A stretch of DNA of 24,953 bases from a virus: IMG/VR virus record IMGVR_UViG_3300046804_000919, positions 1 through 24,953 of that record; one strand, written 5' to 3'. The notes beneath the pieces are model-generated. The model saw only the letters and a program-made list of their open reading frames with translations. It did no database searches and was not told the DNA's origin. A program made the position numbers and the translations under genes. Below, piece by piece: positions 1-6,428 of the stretch (its first letter is position 1; each line of letters opens with the position of its first letter).

Positions 1-186
1 CTTTTAGGCTGCGCAGAAATTGAGCAAGTAACTGTTAATTGAGGAATATTTCCCCCATCTTCCCACCATCGGCAAAAAGGTAGCCCTAGCTCCTACCCTA
101 GCTTCTCCACTCCCTACCACTCCACACTATACTTAACCATCCCCTGTGGGATATCATACAGCCTTCTATAGTTGATGGAGAGATAC
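1..186. repeat. Left arm of long inverted repeat
   Basis: This stretch is the reverse complement of 24106-24294. I see one difference over the whole length: a run of three C here (84-86) faces a run of six G on the other arm (24206-24211). The repeat covers the last 23 codons of the large terminase gene, its stop codon and about 113 bases of non-coding DNA. Homology ends at 186. On the other side it runs to position 1, so it may continue beyond the window. Near-identity in non-coding sequence points to a terminal-type repeat, a very recent duplication or an assembly fold-back. Confidence 0.95.
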
Positions 187-1421
187 CGCAAGCTATCGAC
201 TATGTGCGATGCCCAGTTGTGCAGTGGCTTTGTTGCAAAGCAAGCGTTAGCTTCGTCATACTCTCTTTGGTACTCACGTAATGCTCTGATACCTAGATTG
301 CATTCTGTTGTGTTTATCCTAACTCTAGGTAGCATGTATCTTAGAGCCTCGATGCCATCCTCTAAGCTAAGCTTTGGTGTGATTTGGAAATTCCATCCTG
401 CTCGTCTTGCCTGCATAAGTCTTGATTCTGCTTGCTCCCAACCTTGGTGTTTTTGGCTAATGTCATGTGGCCCGAAATGATTCCCCCACTGACAACCCCA
501 TTGCTCTTTAAGTTTATTTGCCCAGTCAAGAAAATGCTTAAGGCCGTAGCCAGTATCGTGTAAGAGAGCCAGTAAATTAATGTAATTACCTTCAACTTGG
601 AATAGCCATCCTGCGGTTGCATCTGTACCTCCTAAGTCCCAAACACTGTGTAATGGTAAGTTTGGATTTGCGCGCAATGGCAAAATTCGACCTTCGATAT
701 CCATATCATGCATTTCTCTAGTAAAATAAGCACCTTGGTTACCTGTCGTGAAGTCGCAATAAAACTCTTGCGCAATCATTTCATCCGACATACCACGCTT
801 TTTAATATCTTCAATGTCTTCCAAGGTAATGATAGGACTACCGTCAGCTTTAGTAGTCTTATCTATTCCAAGATGCTCAATATGGTATTTGGGATTGTCT
901 TTGACGGTTTCAAACAATTCCCAAAGATGATTCTTACCTCGTGGCGTGCTTTGTATAATTTCAACGCCTTTGTTCTGCACAATAATAGGGTTTAAGTATT
1001 GCCGTGCATTTGGATTATGTAATGCAAACTCTGAATAAATAATTGTAACCGGATTAGTTCCGATTAACCCAGTAAGGTTATTACTACCAGCCAATACTAG
1101 ACGGCTGCCGTTGATTAGCCTAATTTCCATTCTTGCGTCATTTTTATACTCAATTAAACATTCTGGAATATTGTTTAAGAATGGCTTACCATCAAAGTCC
1201 ATACCAGACCAAATAACGCTGCGTGCTTGCTGTAACAACGGAAACAAATAAACATGCGTTCCGACCCTCTGCAAAGCCCTTAGAATCCACATTTGCAAAC
1301 AGGCAATATCTTTTCCTGCCCTGCGATGAATAATTGCTAGAACATGCTTATTTTGTACTATAGCTTTGAACATTCGTTCTTGATGTGGGTATGGTTTAAT
1401 TGTCGGTATAGCTAAATACAT
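114..1421 (-). CDS. terL: Terminase large subunit (packaging ATPase and nuclease)
   Basis: At 435 aa this is the motor that cuts concatemeric phage DNA and pumps it into the prohead through the portal. Visible motifs fit the family. A Walker A-like HRRAGKD lies at residues 32-38, and a Walker B strand ending TIIYSE has the catalytic Glu at 131. The coupling motif QSTPRGKN is at 157-164. The nuclease domain has its first acidic residue in VWDLGGTD (D262) and a late acidic residue in WASHIVDSLRYL (D409). It is the last gene of the leftward late operon. Its ATG shares one base with the stop of the nuclease gene before it (TAATG), suggesting coupled translation. The last 23 codons lie in the inverted repeat and are duplicated at 24107-24178. 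Family assignment is firm. The subfamily (T7-like or other) is inferred from neighbours. Confidence 0.96.
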   Translation of the reverse strand: MYLAIPTIKPYPHQERMFKAIVQNKHVLAIIHRRAGKDIACLQMWILRALQRVGTHVYLFPLLQQARSVIWSGMDFDGKPFLNNIPECLIEYKNDARMEIRLINGSRLVLAGSNNLTGLIGTNPVTIIYSEFALHNPNARQYLNPIIVQNKGVEIIQSTPRGKNHLWELFETVKDNPKYHIEHLGIDKTTKADGSPIITLEDIEDIKKRGMSDEMIAQEFYCDFTTGNQGAYFTREMHDMDIEGRILPLRANPNLPLHSVWDLGGTDATAGWLFQVEGNYINLLALLHDTGYGLKHFLDWANKLKEQWGCQWGNHFGPHDISQKHQGWEQAESRLMQARRAGWNFQITPKLSLEDGIEALRYMLPRVRINTTECNLGIRALREYQREYDEANACFATKPLHNWASHIVDSLRYLSINYRRLYDIPQGMVKYSVEW

Positions 1422-1831
1422 TATATAGTTCTCATGTAAGCATCAATTATTGATATACCCAAGTCAGTTCCAATAGCCCACTCTGCCATATATCCTTTGG
1501 CCTTCATCTGATTTATAAATGCTTGCTGTCTAGCTAAATGTTCTTTTTGTGCTGGCGTTGGCTTCCATCCATCCTTCTTCACCTCAATAAACAGTCCCGG
1601 ATATTTAGATGTAGGGAAAGCAAAAAACAAATCAGAAGCTCCGGCACGCAATCCAAGCCTTGGGAGAATTTTGTTTGTCGAACGGCTTCTTTGCCCTTCA
1701 TTATGGATTTTTATTACACATTCTGCTAATTCAGGATAACGCAATCTACAATAATCCAAGATTGCCATTTGAGTTCTATCCTCTGGCTTAAGGTGAAACT
1801 TTTTGGTTGTACTCTTTGCTCGCAATTGCAC
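1421..1831 (-). CDS. VRR-NUC domain nuclease
   Basis: This is a 136-aa protein with the VRR-NUC fold, a small PD-(D/E)XK-type nuclease found in phages and in FAN1-like enzymes. The signs are a conserved HNEG near residue 43, a Gly-rich GLRAGASDL with the metal-binding Asp near 67, the catalytic pair in GLFIEVKKDG (E83, K85) and a downstream Gln in TPAQKEHL (Q95). I chose the GTG start at 1831 because AAGGA lies 8 bases upstream and the domain begins soon after. The longer reading to 1921 adds only a hydrophobic stretch antisense to nothing and overlapping the gene before it. It overlaps the DUF1353 gene by 44 bases and terL by one. Next to terL, it may trim or resolve branched DNA before packaging. 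That role is inferred. Confidence 0.85.
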   Translation of the reverse strand: MQLRAKSTTKKFHLKPEDRTQMAILDYCRLRYPELAECVIKIHNEGQRSRSTNKILPRLGLRAGASDLFFAFPTSKYPGLFIEVKKDGWKPTPAQKEHLARQQAFINQMKAKGYMAEWAIGTDLGISIIDAYMRTI

Positions 1832-2267
1832 AATGATTATCCTTGTTAAAATGACCACTCCCGGCAATACGAACTGCCAGCCAATACAGGTAAGATTTAA
1901 CAGGATTAACCAAATTGTCAATTAGTGATGAGTGAAAAATGCTATCAATTTTCTGTCTAGTTAAGTTATTAGGACAAGTATATAAATAATCATGCAGTAT
2001 TGATGGGCCAATTGTTTTAATATCGTAAGGTGATTGGATTGACCAGAATATTTTTGGAATAGATGCAAAATCTGTAATAAATCCTTTTGGAATAGTTATA
2101 AGTTTATTATCAACTTCAACAACCAATCTTGAATTTAATTTAAAAACTCCATCGTTAACAGGTGTTACTGATATTTTATTAAGAAAGTTAATATTCTCAT
2201 TTGGAGTGCATGTACTCAGAAAACTAGCGCAAATGAGAAGTCCAGCAAGAATGAAGGGACGTTTCAA
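1788..2267 (-). CDS. DUF1353 domain protein with lipoprotein-like signal
   Basis: At 159 aa this matches DUF1353, a domain of unknown function common in phages. The key signs are GFITDFASIPKIFW and, about 25 residues later, ILHDYLY. Before the domain is a short signal: KRP, then a hydrophobic run FILAGLLICASFLS, then Cys20 in LSTC. This resembles a lipoprotein signal, although Thr before the Cys is not typical of a lipobox. I chose the TTG start at 2267 because GGGGGTG lies just upstream and because it places Lys-Arg directly before the hydrophobic run. A TTG at 2288 would add seven residues. The 3' end runs into the nuclease gene. If exported, it would sit at the inner or outer membrane, which would suit lysis or superinfection exclusion. 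No role is known. Confidence 0.8.
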   Translation of the reverse strand: MKRPFILAGLLICASFLSTCTPNENINFLNKISVTPVNDGVFKLNSRLVVEVDNKLITIPKGFITDFASIPKIFWSIQSPYDIKTIGPSILHDYLYTCPNNLTRQKIDSIFHSSLIDNLVNPVKSYLYWLAVRIAGSGHFNKDNHCAIASKEYNQKVSP

Positions 2268-2363
2268 AAAACACCCCCAGTAAAACAAGGAGCTGAAAAA
2301 CCAGGGGCAGGCATTTTAGCCGAAAAAGCAACGCCTAATCGGTTAATAAATACTAAAGTGTAT

Positions 2364-2414
2364 TTACTTGCAGCCTTTGCCACGGCCACCTTTGCCTTTC
2401 TTCTTCATTTTCAT
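2364..2414 (-). CDS. 16-residue basic Gly-Lys peptide
   Basis: This tiny reading frame encodes MKMKKKGKGGRGKGCK. Half the residues are Lys or Arg and a quarter are Gly, with a single Cys near the end. A clear GGAG lies 7 bases before the ATG, and the frame fits between the membrane peptide gene upstream and the DUF1353 gene downstream. It follows the habit of this region, which is full of small Lys-rich genes. I do not recognise a family. It could bind nucleic acid or act on the membrane, but neither can be shown. It may also be a leader whose translation opens the next gene. Confidence 0.5.
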   Translation of the reverse strand: MKMKKKGKGGRGKGCK

Positions 2415-2437
2415 TCTAGTTCTCCGGTAACACACCT

Positions 2438-2593
2438 CTATCTTTGCAAAGAAAATAAGTTACGTCTATATCCTTTGCCAATTATTTTTATATCTGTTGC
2501 CATTGTCACCCAGCAAGCATGAACGAATAGTAACCACATTAAACAATATGCTTTCTTTTTAGATATTAATTTATTTAAGGCGCGACAAATCAT
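2438..2593 (-). CDS. Small single-pass membrane protein (51 aa)
   Basis: The frame starts at an ATG 9 bases after a strong AAGGAG (2603-2608). Residues 1-13 are basic (RALNKLISKKK). A hydrophobic stretch, YCLMWLLFVHACWVTMA, follows at about 16-32 and would span the membrane once. A polar basic tail follows. It begins shortly after the possible terminator at 2625-2650 and precedes the Gly-Lys peptide and the lipoprotein-like gene. Size, topology and position would suit a holin or pinholin or another inner-membrane peptide. That is inference, because no family motif is visible and no spanin pair or classical endolysin lies beside it. Confidence 0.6.
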   Translation of the reverse strand: MICRALNKLISKKKAYCLMWLLFVHACWVTMATDIKIIGKGYRRNLFSLQR

Positions 2594-2624
2594 GAAATAT
2601 TTCTCCTTGAAATTTTCATACAGA

Positions 2625-2650
2625 TAAAAAAAATCCCCAAATGGGGAAAA
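2625..2650 (-). terminator. Candidate Rho-independent terminator
   Basis: On the minus strand TCCCC, loop ATTT, GGGGA is followed by eight T (plus-strand A run 2626-2633). The stem is only five base pairs. It sits directly after the stop of the basic-protein gene at 2651, where the late message could end or be reduced before the last genes, including terL. Leaky termination there would lower terL expression relative to structural genes. Confidence 0.5.
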
Positions 2651-2806
2651 TTATTTTTTTGATGCCCTCATGTTATCCACGAGGTTCGGATATTTTCGGC
2701 CTGCTTTTTTTGCCATAGCCTTAGCCTTTGCTTTTTGTTTAGGCGTTAGTTTCTTTGGCTTGCCTAAACTCTTAGGTCTCGGCTTATCCCATATCGCTTT
2801 TTTCAT
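2651..2806 (-). CDS. Small basic phage protein (51 aa, WDKPRP type)
   Basis: The protein begins MKKAIWDKPRPKSLG, continues with a Lys/Ala-rich helix (KQKAKAKAMAKKAGRKYP) and ends NLVDNMRASKK. This pattern, with a WDKPRPK start and a PNLVDNMRA end, recurs in many environmental podo- and siphovirus genomes as an unnamed small protein. Its function is unknown. The ATG at 2806 follows the TAA of the DUF6321 gene with no gap, so translation is probably coupled. The candidate terminator lies immediately after it. High charge suggests binding to DNA or to acidic capsid surfaces, which is inference. Confidence 0.75.
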   Translation of the reverse strand: MKKAIWDKPRPKSLGKPKKLTPKQKAKAKAMAKKAGRKYPNLVDNMRASKK

Positions 2807-3070
2807 TTAGCAATCCCATTTTTTAAGAGCTAAAGCTTTTCTAGTTGGCCGTCCTTTGTCATCTTTCATAGGACCTTTCACGCCTGACATTCTAGCACAA
2901 AATGAACGTCTTCGTGCAGCAGCCTTCGCAGATTTTTTTGCTTGCTCACTTGTAACTGGCGCTTGCAAATTAGATCCGGTTAAACGGTTTATCCGCTTGC
3001 GACCACTTGCAGACAAACCGCCTTTTGGGTTCTTATCACTTTTTCTTAGGCTTACGTTTTTTCTTGGCAT
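2807..3070 (-). CDS. DUF6321-like basic protein
   Basis: This 87-aa protein has the conserved core of a widespread phage protein: [16 protein letters not shown] near the N-terminus, then [19 protein letters not shown], then [19 protein letters not shown] at the very end. The Cys in SFCARM and the terminal Trp-Asp-Cys are typical of the family as I remember it. Its biochemical role is unknown. I chose the ATG at 3070, which overlaps the end of the preceding small gene by 35 bases. The frame is open further upstream to 3130 but that part is only the other gene read out of frame. The weak GGAAA before the ATG suggests translation by reinitiation. Confidence 0.8.
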   Translation of the reverse strand: MPRKNVSLRKSDKNPKGGLSASGRKRINRLTGSNLQAPVTSEQAKKSAKAAARRRSFCARMSGVKGPMKDDKGRPTRKALALKKWDC

Positions 3071-3191
3071 TTGATTTTCCGGCTGAAGATAAACTTGCAG
3101 CAATAGCCTGCTTTTGAGGATAGCCTTCATGCATCATCTTGCGTATATTGCTACTGATAGTTTTTTGGCTAGAGCCTTTCTTGAGTGGCAT
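3036..3191 (-). CDS. Small basic phage protein (51 aa, PLKKGSSQK type)
   Basis: The protein starts [19 protein letters not shown], has the helical motif [17 protein letters not shown] and ends in a run of basic residues (KKKRKPKKK). The start motif and the KQAIA helix are familiar from very many phage genomes, where the protein is unnamed. Its ATG shares one base with the stop of the 73-aa gene upstream (TAATG), and its 3' end overlaps the DUF6321 gene. The N-terminal half aligns without gaps with a segment of that 73-aa neighbour, so the two may be paralogues. Function is unknown. Confidence 0.8.
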   Translation of the reverse strand: MPLKKGSSQKTISSNIRKMMHEGYPQKQAIAASLSSAGKSNAKKKRKPKKK

Positions 3192-3412
3192 TATTTACCT
3201 CTCTTGCTCATAGCTTTTTTCATGCCTTTTGATTCTGCACGTCTAGCTTTCTTTTCCATGCCAACTTCGCCATAAGCAGTTCCAATTGCACGTTTTTTTG
3301 AATATCCAGCTTTCTCCATTACTTTAACATTATGTTTCATGCCTTTTTTAGTTGCAGCAGCCTTACCTTTAACCAACATCCCTTTTTTCATTTCACGCTT
3401 CACCATTTTCAT
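3191..3412 (-). CDS. Lys-rich small protein (73 aa)
   Basis: About a third of the residues are Lys or Arg and Met is frequent. The segment [18 protein letters not shown] at about 27-44 aligns without gaps to [18 protein letters not shown] in the next gene. A good ribosome site, AAAGGA, lies inside the last codons of the preceding gene, 7 bases before the ATG. The two genes are one base apart. No enzyme motif is visible. A nucleic-acid-binding role is possible from charge alone. Confidence 0.7.
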   Translation of the reverse strand: MKMVKREMKKGMLVKGKAAATKKGMKHNVKVMEKAGYSKKRAIGTAYGEVGMEKKARRAESKGMKKAMSKRGK

Positions 3413-3413
3413 C

Positions 3414-3620
3414 TTATTTTCCTTTACGTTTTGCTGAAATTTTCTTTAACGTCATAGCTAATCTTGCTTGACGTGCGGTTGTTTTATTACTAGATTTAGC
3501 AGCTTTTTTAAGCTTTGTCATTGGAATATTTTTTTCTACCGGAACACCTAGTTTTTTACTAAGTGCGCCCGGACGTTTAATCGCTTTGGATATCCATTTT
3601 TTGTCATTGGTTTTTTTCAT
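3414..3620 (-). CDS. Small basic protein (68 aa, KLGVP/AKSSNKT type)
   Basis: The core PGALSKKLGVPVEKNIP followed by LKKAAKSSNKTTARQARLA resembles a common unnamed small protein of phages and prophages that is mostly helical with a basic tail (KRKGK). I chose the ATG at 3620, not the upstream one at 3638, because AGGGGGT lies 3 to 4 bases before it and the protein then begins MKKTNDKKW like its relatives. The gene follows the tail-associated gene after only 8 bases and leads the group of five small basic genes. Function is unknown. Confidence 0.75.
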   Translation of the reverse strand: MKKTNDKKWISKAIKRPGALSKKLGVPVEKNIPMTKLKKAAKSSNKTTARQARLAMTLKKISAKRKGK

Positions 3621-3628
3621 AATACCCC

Positions 3629-4081
3629 CTATGGCCACACTATCTGTGGCAATGTCGCGATGAATGCATCCTCATCTGGAATTGAACCGCCAGCATCAAT
3701 TGCCATATATTCAATATAGACTTGTTCCCATATTTGGTCACGCCAGGTCACGAATGCATCGGCTTCGGCTTTCCACTGCACATTGCTGCTTACAGCATAG
3801 CTAATAATGCTATTTACGCTAGAGTAACCACGGCTTTGTGCTGTAGCCAATAAAAGGTCATTAACTTTTTTATCAATATCTGATTTGAAAGTCTCTACAT
3901 CAAATTGATGTTGGTACTGTGGAATTTCGGCTTCAAGTTCTGCTTCAGTTGGTTGAGCAATATTAGGAACCGCCCAATATTTAATAACGATTGGTGAGTC
4001 TTGTGAGTCTTGACCAAATTGGATATTCCATGATTCAACTTGACCGGGATATTTGATTTTGCACACGTCTACGATATTCAT
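3629..4081 (-). CDS. Tail-fibre-associated protein, assembly-chaperone-like
   Basis: This 150-aa protein starts MNIVDVCKIKYPGQ and ends IATLPQIVWP, and it has WKAEADAFVTWRDQIWEQV at about 102-120. The WKAEA.AF..WRD..W pattern recurs in proteins encoded directly after tail fibres or adhesins in many phages, some annotated as fibre assembly proteins. Its ATG shares one base with the stop of the adhesin gene before it (TAATG). It may fold or attach that adhesin, by analogy with known fibre chaperones. Homology to a named chaperone cannot be shown from the sequence alone. Confidence 0.65.
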   Translation of the reverse strand: MNIVDVCKIKYPGQVESWNIQFGQDSQDSPIVIKYWAVPNIAQPTEAELEAEIPQYQHQFDVETFKSDIDKKVNDLLLATAQSRGYSSVNSIISYAVSSNVQWKAEADAFVTWRDQIWEQVYIEYMAIDAGGSIPDEDAFIATLPQIVWP

Positions 4082-4617
4082 TATCTAACTCTCCTTGCAA
4101 AAATTGTTCCACAAGCTTTTCGTGTGCCTGATCCATCTGCAACCGTGCCTAAATAAATAGTTGTTGTAGATGATAAACTATATCTTTTGATAGGCGTTAC
4201 TAAACATTGCGCAATAAATTGATTTGTAGTGCTTTGTACAATAAAGTATTCATTTGGGGTCGGGACTGCTGCAGATGTTGCGCTTGTCCATCCTGCACTA
4301 TATGTACTGTTTTGTGATGATGCCTCAAAATAACAGACACCAAAAACATCCCAATCACCAGCAGTTAAGCTGATTGATGTAATATTTGCAGCTACGTTTG
4401 ATGTGGTTGTTATTGCGCTGCTATAAGCTACGTTTGATGATATGTACTCGCCAACATATCCAGCAGCAGCATTATCATTAGTCGTAGTTCCTACAATACC
4501 CTGTGTTGTAGGACTGAAAGTTAAACTGCCAGCCGTCCAGTTACTATTAGAAACGCCTGTGCCCCCACTTGCCACTGGCAAAGGAAGCGTTAAAGGTGAT
4601 GTAAATCCTTGTGACAT
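4081..4617 (-). CDS. Tail adhesin or fibre-tip protein (178 aa)
   Basis: The start MSQGFTSPLTLPLPVASGG matches that of the next adhesin upstream (MTQGFVNPYT), and LPLPVASGGTG is the linker motif found in all fibre-like genes here. The rest is Ser/Thr/Ala-rich beta sequence with Trp and aromatic residues (LTAGDWDVFGVCYFEAS at about 125-141), which looks like a compact jelly-roll or trimer tip. It ends CGTIFARRVR. GGAGGT lies 7 bases before the ATG, inside the end of the preceding gene. The likely role is receptor binding at the end of a tail structure. No catalytic motif is visible. Confidence 0.7.
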   Translation of the reverse strand: MSQGFTSPLTLPLPVASGGTGVSNSNWTAGSLTFSPTTQGIVGTTTNDNAAAGYVGEYISSNVAYSSAITTTSNVAANITSISLTAGDWDVFGVCYFEASSQNSTYSAGWTSATSAAVPTPNEYFIVQSTTNQFIAQCLVTPIKRYSLSSTTTIYLGTVADGSGTRKACGTIFARRVR

Positions 4618-4618
4618 T

Positions 4619-5785
4619 TTAGTAACCTCCTATGCAAGTAATATTTAATCTGAATTCAGCATTATCTAATAGTTGTGCATATGATGGTGTTCCATAATTG
4701 GTTGTAGAATTAATTTGAATTGTATCTCCTGCATTAAATTCATAAATTGATGTTACTTGACTTGTAAATGTTCCATTGCCCGTACTTACAGCAGCCCTAC
4801 CAGTATTTACAGCAATTCTTCCGCCACTCCCACCTATTGCTATGCCAACATAGTTTCCTGCTGTTATAGAAGCTCCTGTAACAGAAAATGAAGCATAAAT
4901 TATATATCTACCTTCAACTGGGACTGTATAAATACCAGTGGATGCGTTATAGCTAGATGTTGTATCAAAAAGGACTGTTGGGTAAATTACAGCATTCCAA
5001 GATGTATTAAGTGTACCTGTGCAAGTTCCCCCAACATTACAAATTGGAGCGGTGGTAATGCCTGTCCCGCCATTACTTATAGACAAAGGCAAAGTCAAAG
5101 CAGTGGGAATGCCTAAGGTTTGGTAGTATTCGTAAATATAAATTATTCCTGAACCGCCATTTCCGCCTGTATTTCCTGAGGTTCCTGCTGCGCCACCATT
5201 ACCGCCTGAGCCGATACTGTATGAATAAGAGGCGGCTGGTGCGGCAATAATTCCACAAATATAAGCTCCAGCACCGCCTCCAGAACCTCCAAAAATAGCA
5301 GCTCTTGGGCCACCAGCACCACCTCCTCCTGAGCCAGTATTAACTATAGCATTACCACCATTTCCTGCGCTGCTGCCTCCAGAGCCTGAGCCAGCTCCGC
5401 CTAACGCTGATACACCGCCCATTCCACCTTTAGGATAAACGCTATTAACGTCTGCCGTAAATGGGCCATCACCAGTAGCTCCAGTAAAAGATGCACCAAC
5501 AATACTACCTAATGTCGGTGCTCCACCTGCACCGCCTACAGAACCGTTATTAGACCCACCAGTACCGCCAGCTGCTGTAGATGTTCCGAATGTTGTAGAG
5601 CCCCCAGAGCCACCAGTACCTCCGCCTGTTCCTGACCCAGCACCACCACCACCACCCCCAACCAAAACAACTTTTAAAAACAGTACGCCAGACGGAACAG
5701 TATAAGTACCCGAACCGCTTGTGTATGTCGTTACTGTGGGGGCAGATACCGCATAAGTGTATGGATTTACAAAACCTTGTGTCAT
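4619..5785 (-). CDS. Gly-rich tail adhesin with C1q-like tip (388 aa)
   Basis: Three parts are visible. The first is a short N-terminal MTQGFVNPYT with a beta segment ending VPSGVLFLKVVLVGGGGGG. A long glycine-rich region follows at about 48-215, with motifs such as GGTGGSGGS and GSGGGGAGG. It recalls the polyglycine sandwich domains of receptor-binding adhesins such as T4-type Gp38. A linker LTLPLSISNGGTG at about 240 leads to a C-terminal domain of about 130 residues. That domain (SSYNASTGIYTVPVEGRYI, then FNAGDTIQI near the end) has the pattern of C1q/TNF-like trimer domains. AGGGGAT precedes the ATG. The likely role is host recognition. Confidence 0.78.
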   Translation of the reverse strand: MTQGFVNPYTYAVSAPTVTTYTSGSGTYTVPSGVLFLKVVLVGGGGGGAGSGTGGGTGGSGGSTTFGTSTAAGGTGGSNNGSVGGAGGAPTLGSIVGASFTGATGDGPFTADVNSVYPKGGMGGVSALGGAGSGSGGSSAGNGGNAIVNTGSGGGGAGGPRAAIFGGSGGGAGAYICGIIAAPAASYSYSIGSGGNGGAAGTSGNTGGNGGSGIIYIYEYYQTLGIPTALTLPLSISNGGTGITTAPICNVGGTCTGTLNTSWNAVIYPTVLFDTTSSYNASTGIYTVPVEGRYIIYASFSVTGASITAGNYVGIAIGGSGGRIAVNTGRAAVSTGNGTFTSQVTSIYEFNAGDTIQINSTTNYGTPSYAQLLDNAEFRLNITCIGGY

Positions 5786-5794
5786 GATATCCCC

Positions 5795-6124
5795 TTAAGT
5801 ATTCTCAACGCCAAACACATTAAATGAACAAGTTGCAAGCGCATTGTATACTCTTACAACATCTCCAGCCCCAAGGGTAATCCCGATTGTCGTTGCAAAA
5901 GTATTATTTCCACCAATTGCAATATCATAATATAAGTATTGTGCTGGAGTATCAGCACCACCATTGACTGCGACACTAATTCTAAAACTTGTAGCTGTAG
6001 CAGATTGATTTGCCACTGTAATTGTTGAAACTGTTGCAGTTGTTGCAGCAGGTACAGTATAAGCATTTGTCAGAGTTGCAGCACTTGGCTTGCTTTGGCC
6101 TAGCACCTTGTAAGTTGTCGCCAT
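5795..6124 (-). CDS. Small beta-rich tail or virion protein (109 aa)
   Basis: The sequence begins MATTYKVLGQSKPSAATLT and continues with alternating hydrophobic and Thr/Ser residues (VSTITVANQSATATSFRIS) and LGAGDVVRVYN near the end. Proteins of this pattern sit beside tail-fibre genes in many phages and are usually annotated as structural. I chose the ATG at 6124, right after the stop of the fibre fragment gene, rather than a GTG three codons earlier. No enzyme motif is visible. It may be a collar or fibre-attachment piece, which is inference from position. Confidence 0.65.
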   Translation of the reverse strand: MATTYKVLGQSKPSAATLTNAYTVPAATTATVSTITVANQSATATSFRISVAVNGGADTPAQYLYYDIAIGGNNTFATTIGITLGAGDVVRVYNALATCSFNVFGVENT

Positions 6125-6125
6125 A

Positions 6126-6419
6126 TTAACCACCCATTAAAAGGAATGTAAATGCAGCACCTGTGCCTTCTGGGGCTGCCTGAAATGTTGGTAGTGCACC
6201 AGCACCATTACTTGTCAAAATCTGTCCGGCAGTACCTACTGAGGCAATACTTTGATAAGCACCTGTTGAGGTTGTACCACCACAAAGAACAGCATATGCG
6301 GTCTGTGAGGTTGCATTAGTTCCACCGTTGGCTACTGGCAGTGTACCAGTAACCCCTGTAGTCAAAGGCAAACCTGTGCCTGAGGCTAAATTATTATTTA
6401 ATGCATTATTAGTTGCCAT
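6126..6419 (-). CDS. Short fibre-like protein with GGTN linker (97 aa)
   Basis: This short protein holds TLPVANGGTNATSQTAYAV followed by GTAGQILTSNGAGALPTFQ, both typical repeat elements of phage tail-fibre shafts. It ends AAFTFLLMGG. AAGGA lies 7 bases before the ATG. Flanked by the long fibre gene and the 109-aa gene, it could be an independent fibre subunit or a fragment that was once part of a longer fibre. No frameshift join to its neighbours is evident, because both neighbours have their own starts and ribosome sites. Confidence 0.65.
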   Translation of the reverse strand: MATNNALNNNLASGTGLPLTTGVTGTLPVANGGTNATSQTAYAVLCGGTTSTGAYQSIASVGTAGQILTSNGAGALPTFQAAPEGTGAAFTFLLMGG

Positions 6420-6428
6420 ATTTATTCC

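Noticed and set aside
172-480. Plus-strand open frame inside terL
   Set aside because: It is antisense to a clear terL gene, shows no ribosome site and has no recognisable protein pattern.
2264-2389. A 41-codon frame on the minus strand starting at GTG (ends APCFTGGVF)
   Set aside because: It lacks a convincing ribosome site and overlaps the Gly-Lys peptide. The pattern is not strong enough to claim a gene, although it fills the gap before the DUF1353 gene.
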